Source: Allolobophora icterica
Taxonomy: Eukaryota > Annelida > Clitellata > Crassiclitellata > Lumbricidae
NCBI GenBank assembly: GCA_963556255.1
Contig: OY744607.1
Location: 56,827,690-56,891,689 of the forward strand
DNA: 64,000 nucleotides
Direction of reading: 5' to 3'
The position numbers and the translations under genes were made by a program. This document shows positions 62,819-64,000 of this stretch, one piece after another (position 1 is the stretch's first letter; each line of letters opens with the position of its first letter). The notes under the pieces are model-generated. The model did no database searches. It had not been told where the DNA came from and saw nothing but the letters and a program-made list of their open reading frames with translations.

Positions 62819-63140
62819 CTTCAGCTGATGCTATGGTTGCTGAAGCTGCGATGGTGATGCAGCAGCTCTTGCAGATGCGGGACACACGTATACACGTACA
62901 TGCACAAGGTCAAAGAACATGACATGTGGAATTGTCGTCCCACATACATAAACATACAGACACAGAATCATGCATAGTTATCGAATACTTATGCACACAA
63001 TACTTATATATGCTTATATATATATATATATACGCATATTGATATATAATCTGTCTGGGTAACGAGGTTTAAATGGTACCAGGCCAGCACCTTGAGGCAG
63101 ACGGTGCCACTGGGATTTCGTGTGATTACATAAAACCACC

Positions 63141-63300
<160 letters not shown>

Positions 63301-63329
63301 TGTGTGTCCTTGAACAAAACGGCATATGT

Positions 63330-64000
63330 TAGGGTGAATTTTAACATTTGTGTTTGTCAGGTCTTGCCCATCAAACGTGTTCTTTTAAAGCTGAAGGCAT
63401 GGGAAAAAAATTTCAGAAAGTTTGAGCATAAAAAGTTTTATATATAGAAGTAGTAGTTCAAGAAGTTTGAAATTTTCAAGCATCGTGTTGAGTTAATACA
63501 GCTTGTGATTTCGAAACAGTTTGCACTTTGTTTGTCCTAAACAGTCGTCCAATTTGGTCAAAACAGAACTTCTGTTGATAGCGAATTTGATGTAGAAATA
63601 TGTAGTAGCCACTGGTCAGCATACCTACTTAGATCCCATATATGATCCATGTAATCGGGATGTTTTGGGAATGCTCAACCCCTCAGGTTGAAAGTAAAGC
63701 TTCCCAGTCGAGGCAACAAGTTTAGTAAGGCTTTAGTTTTTGTTTCGATTTCGGCAACCCGCTCTAGTTTAAGCACAAACTCCGCTGTTAACGTCAAATT
63801 TTATCAGAAATTTACAAAGAGCATGCGCTCTAAAACCGTTGGCGATGCCATGGATTTTCCATGAACCCCGTTTAGGAGTTTAATGGTTTATTCAATTTTC
63901 AACCACTCAAATCTTGATCATGAAGCCCATAGAGGTCAATGTTAATCACTATCCGAGGACCCCTTGTCGTGTATGCACAAACGCCCTTTACGCATAAATT
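63330..64000. mobile_element. Possible TAGGGTG-type hAT-like element, start only
   Basis: TAGGGTGAATTTTAAC resembles the ends of the elements at 24671 and 28275. Preceding 8 bp: GCATATGT. The other end would lie beyond the window, so this is unproven; no transposase piece was identified to 64000. Confidence 0.3.

Overview
This is a eukaryotic, intron-containing genomic window, most likely from a non-vertebrate animal with a repeat-rich genome. The evidence is spliced exons with consensus GT/AG sites, a PDGF/VEGF-type growth-factor gene, a long C2H2 zinc-finger array with TGEKP linkers, tRNA-derived SINEs, CR1/L2-like LINE 3' ends, and many hAT-type DNA transposons. There are no bacterial operons, rRNA genes or CRISPR arrays. 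I cannot name the phylum from the sequence alone.

Layout. 1-2300: non-coding, with a trinucleotide array. 2344-4387 (+): a three-exon gene for a small secreted cysteine-rich protein whose exons 2 and 3 each carry the same C-x6-C-x5-CC-x4-C framework. 4400-8500: duplicated flank, interspersed repeats and an ATG array. 8580-about 11814 (-): three exons of a PDGF/VEGF-like gene; its middle exon is flanked on both sides by tandem arrays that copy its own splice junctions. 11.8-24.6 kb: LINE and SINE fragments, two hAT MITEs and very long tetranucleotide arrays. 24.7-33.6 kb: a transposon cluster, with two related hAT-like elements carrying broken transposases (24671-27056; 28275-29612, the second inserted in a zinc-finger remnant) and two inverted copies of another hAT family with subterminal minisatellites. 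34.1-40.8 kb: AT-rich, with MITEs and an inverted pair of an unknown repeat, one copy of which carries two extra insertions. 40.9-43.5 kb (+): a C2H2 gene or young pseudogene with 22 uninterrupted fingers, decayed fingers before them and a 4-bp frameshift after them. 44.4-59.2 kb: nested hAT MITEs, LINEs (one fragment with a YADD reverse-transcriptase motif), SINEs and long microsatellites. 59.2-64 kb: AT and CT/CTGT arrays, a LINE 3' end, one probable terminal coding exon (62586-62818) and the start of another TAGGG-type element.

The clearest coding content is the secreted cysteine-rich gene, the PDGF/VEGF-like gene and the zinc-finger array. Nothing shows that they work together. Most of the rest is mobile-element history. 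At least nine short hAT-type insertions, plus the larger elements, still show 8-bp target duplications, so insertion order can often be read directly. Many of the longest open frames are microsatellite translations and are not listed as genes.
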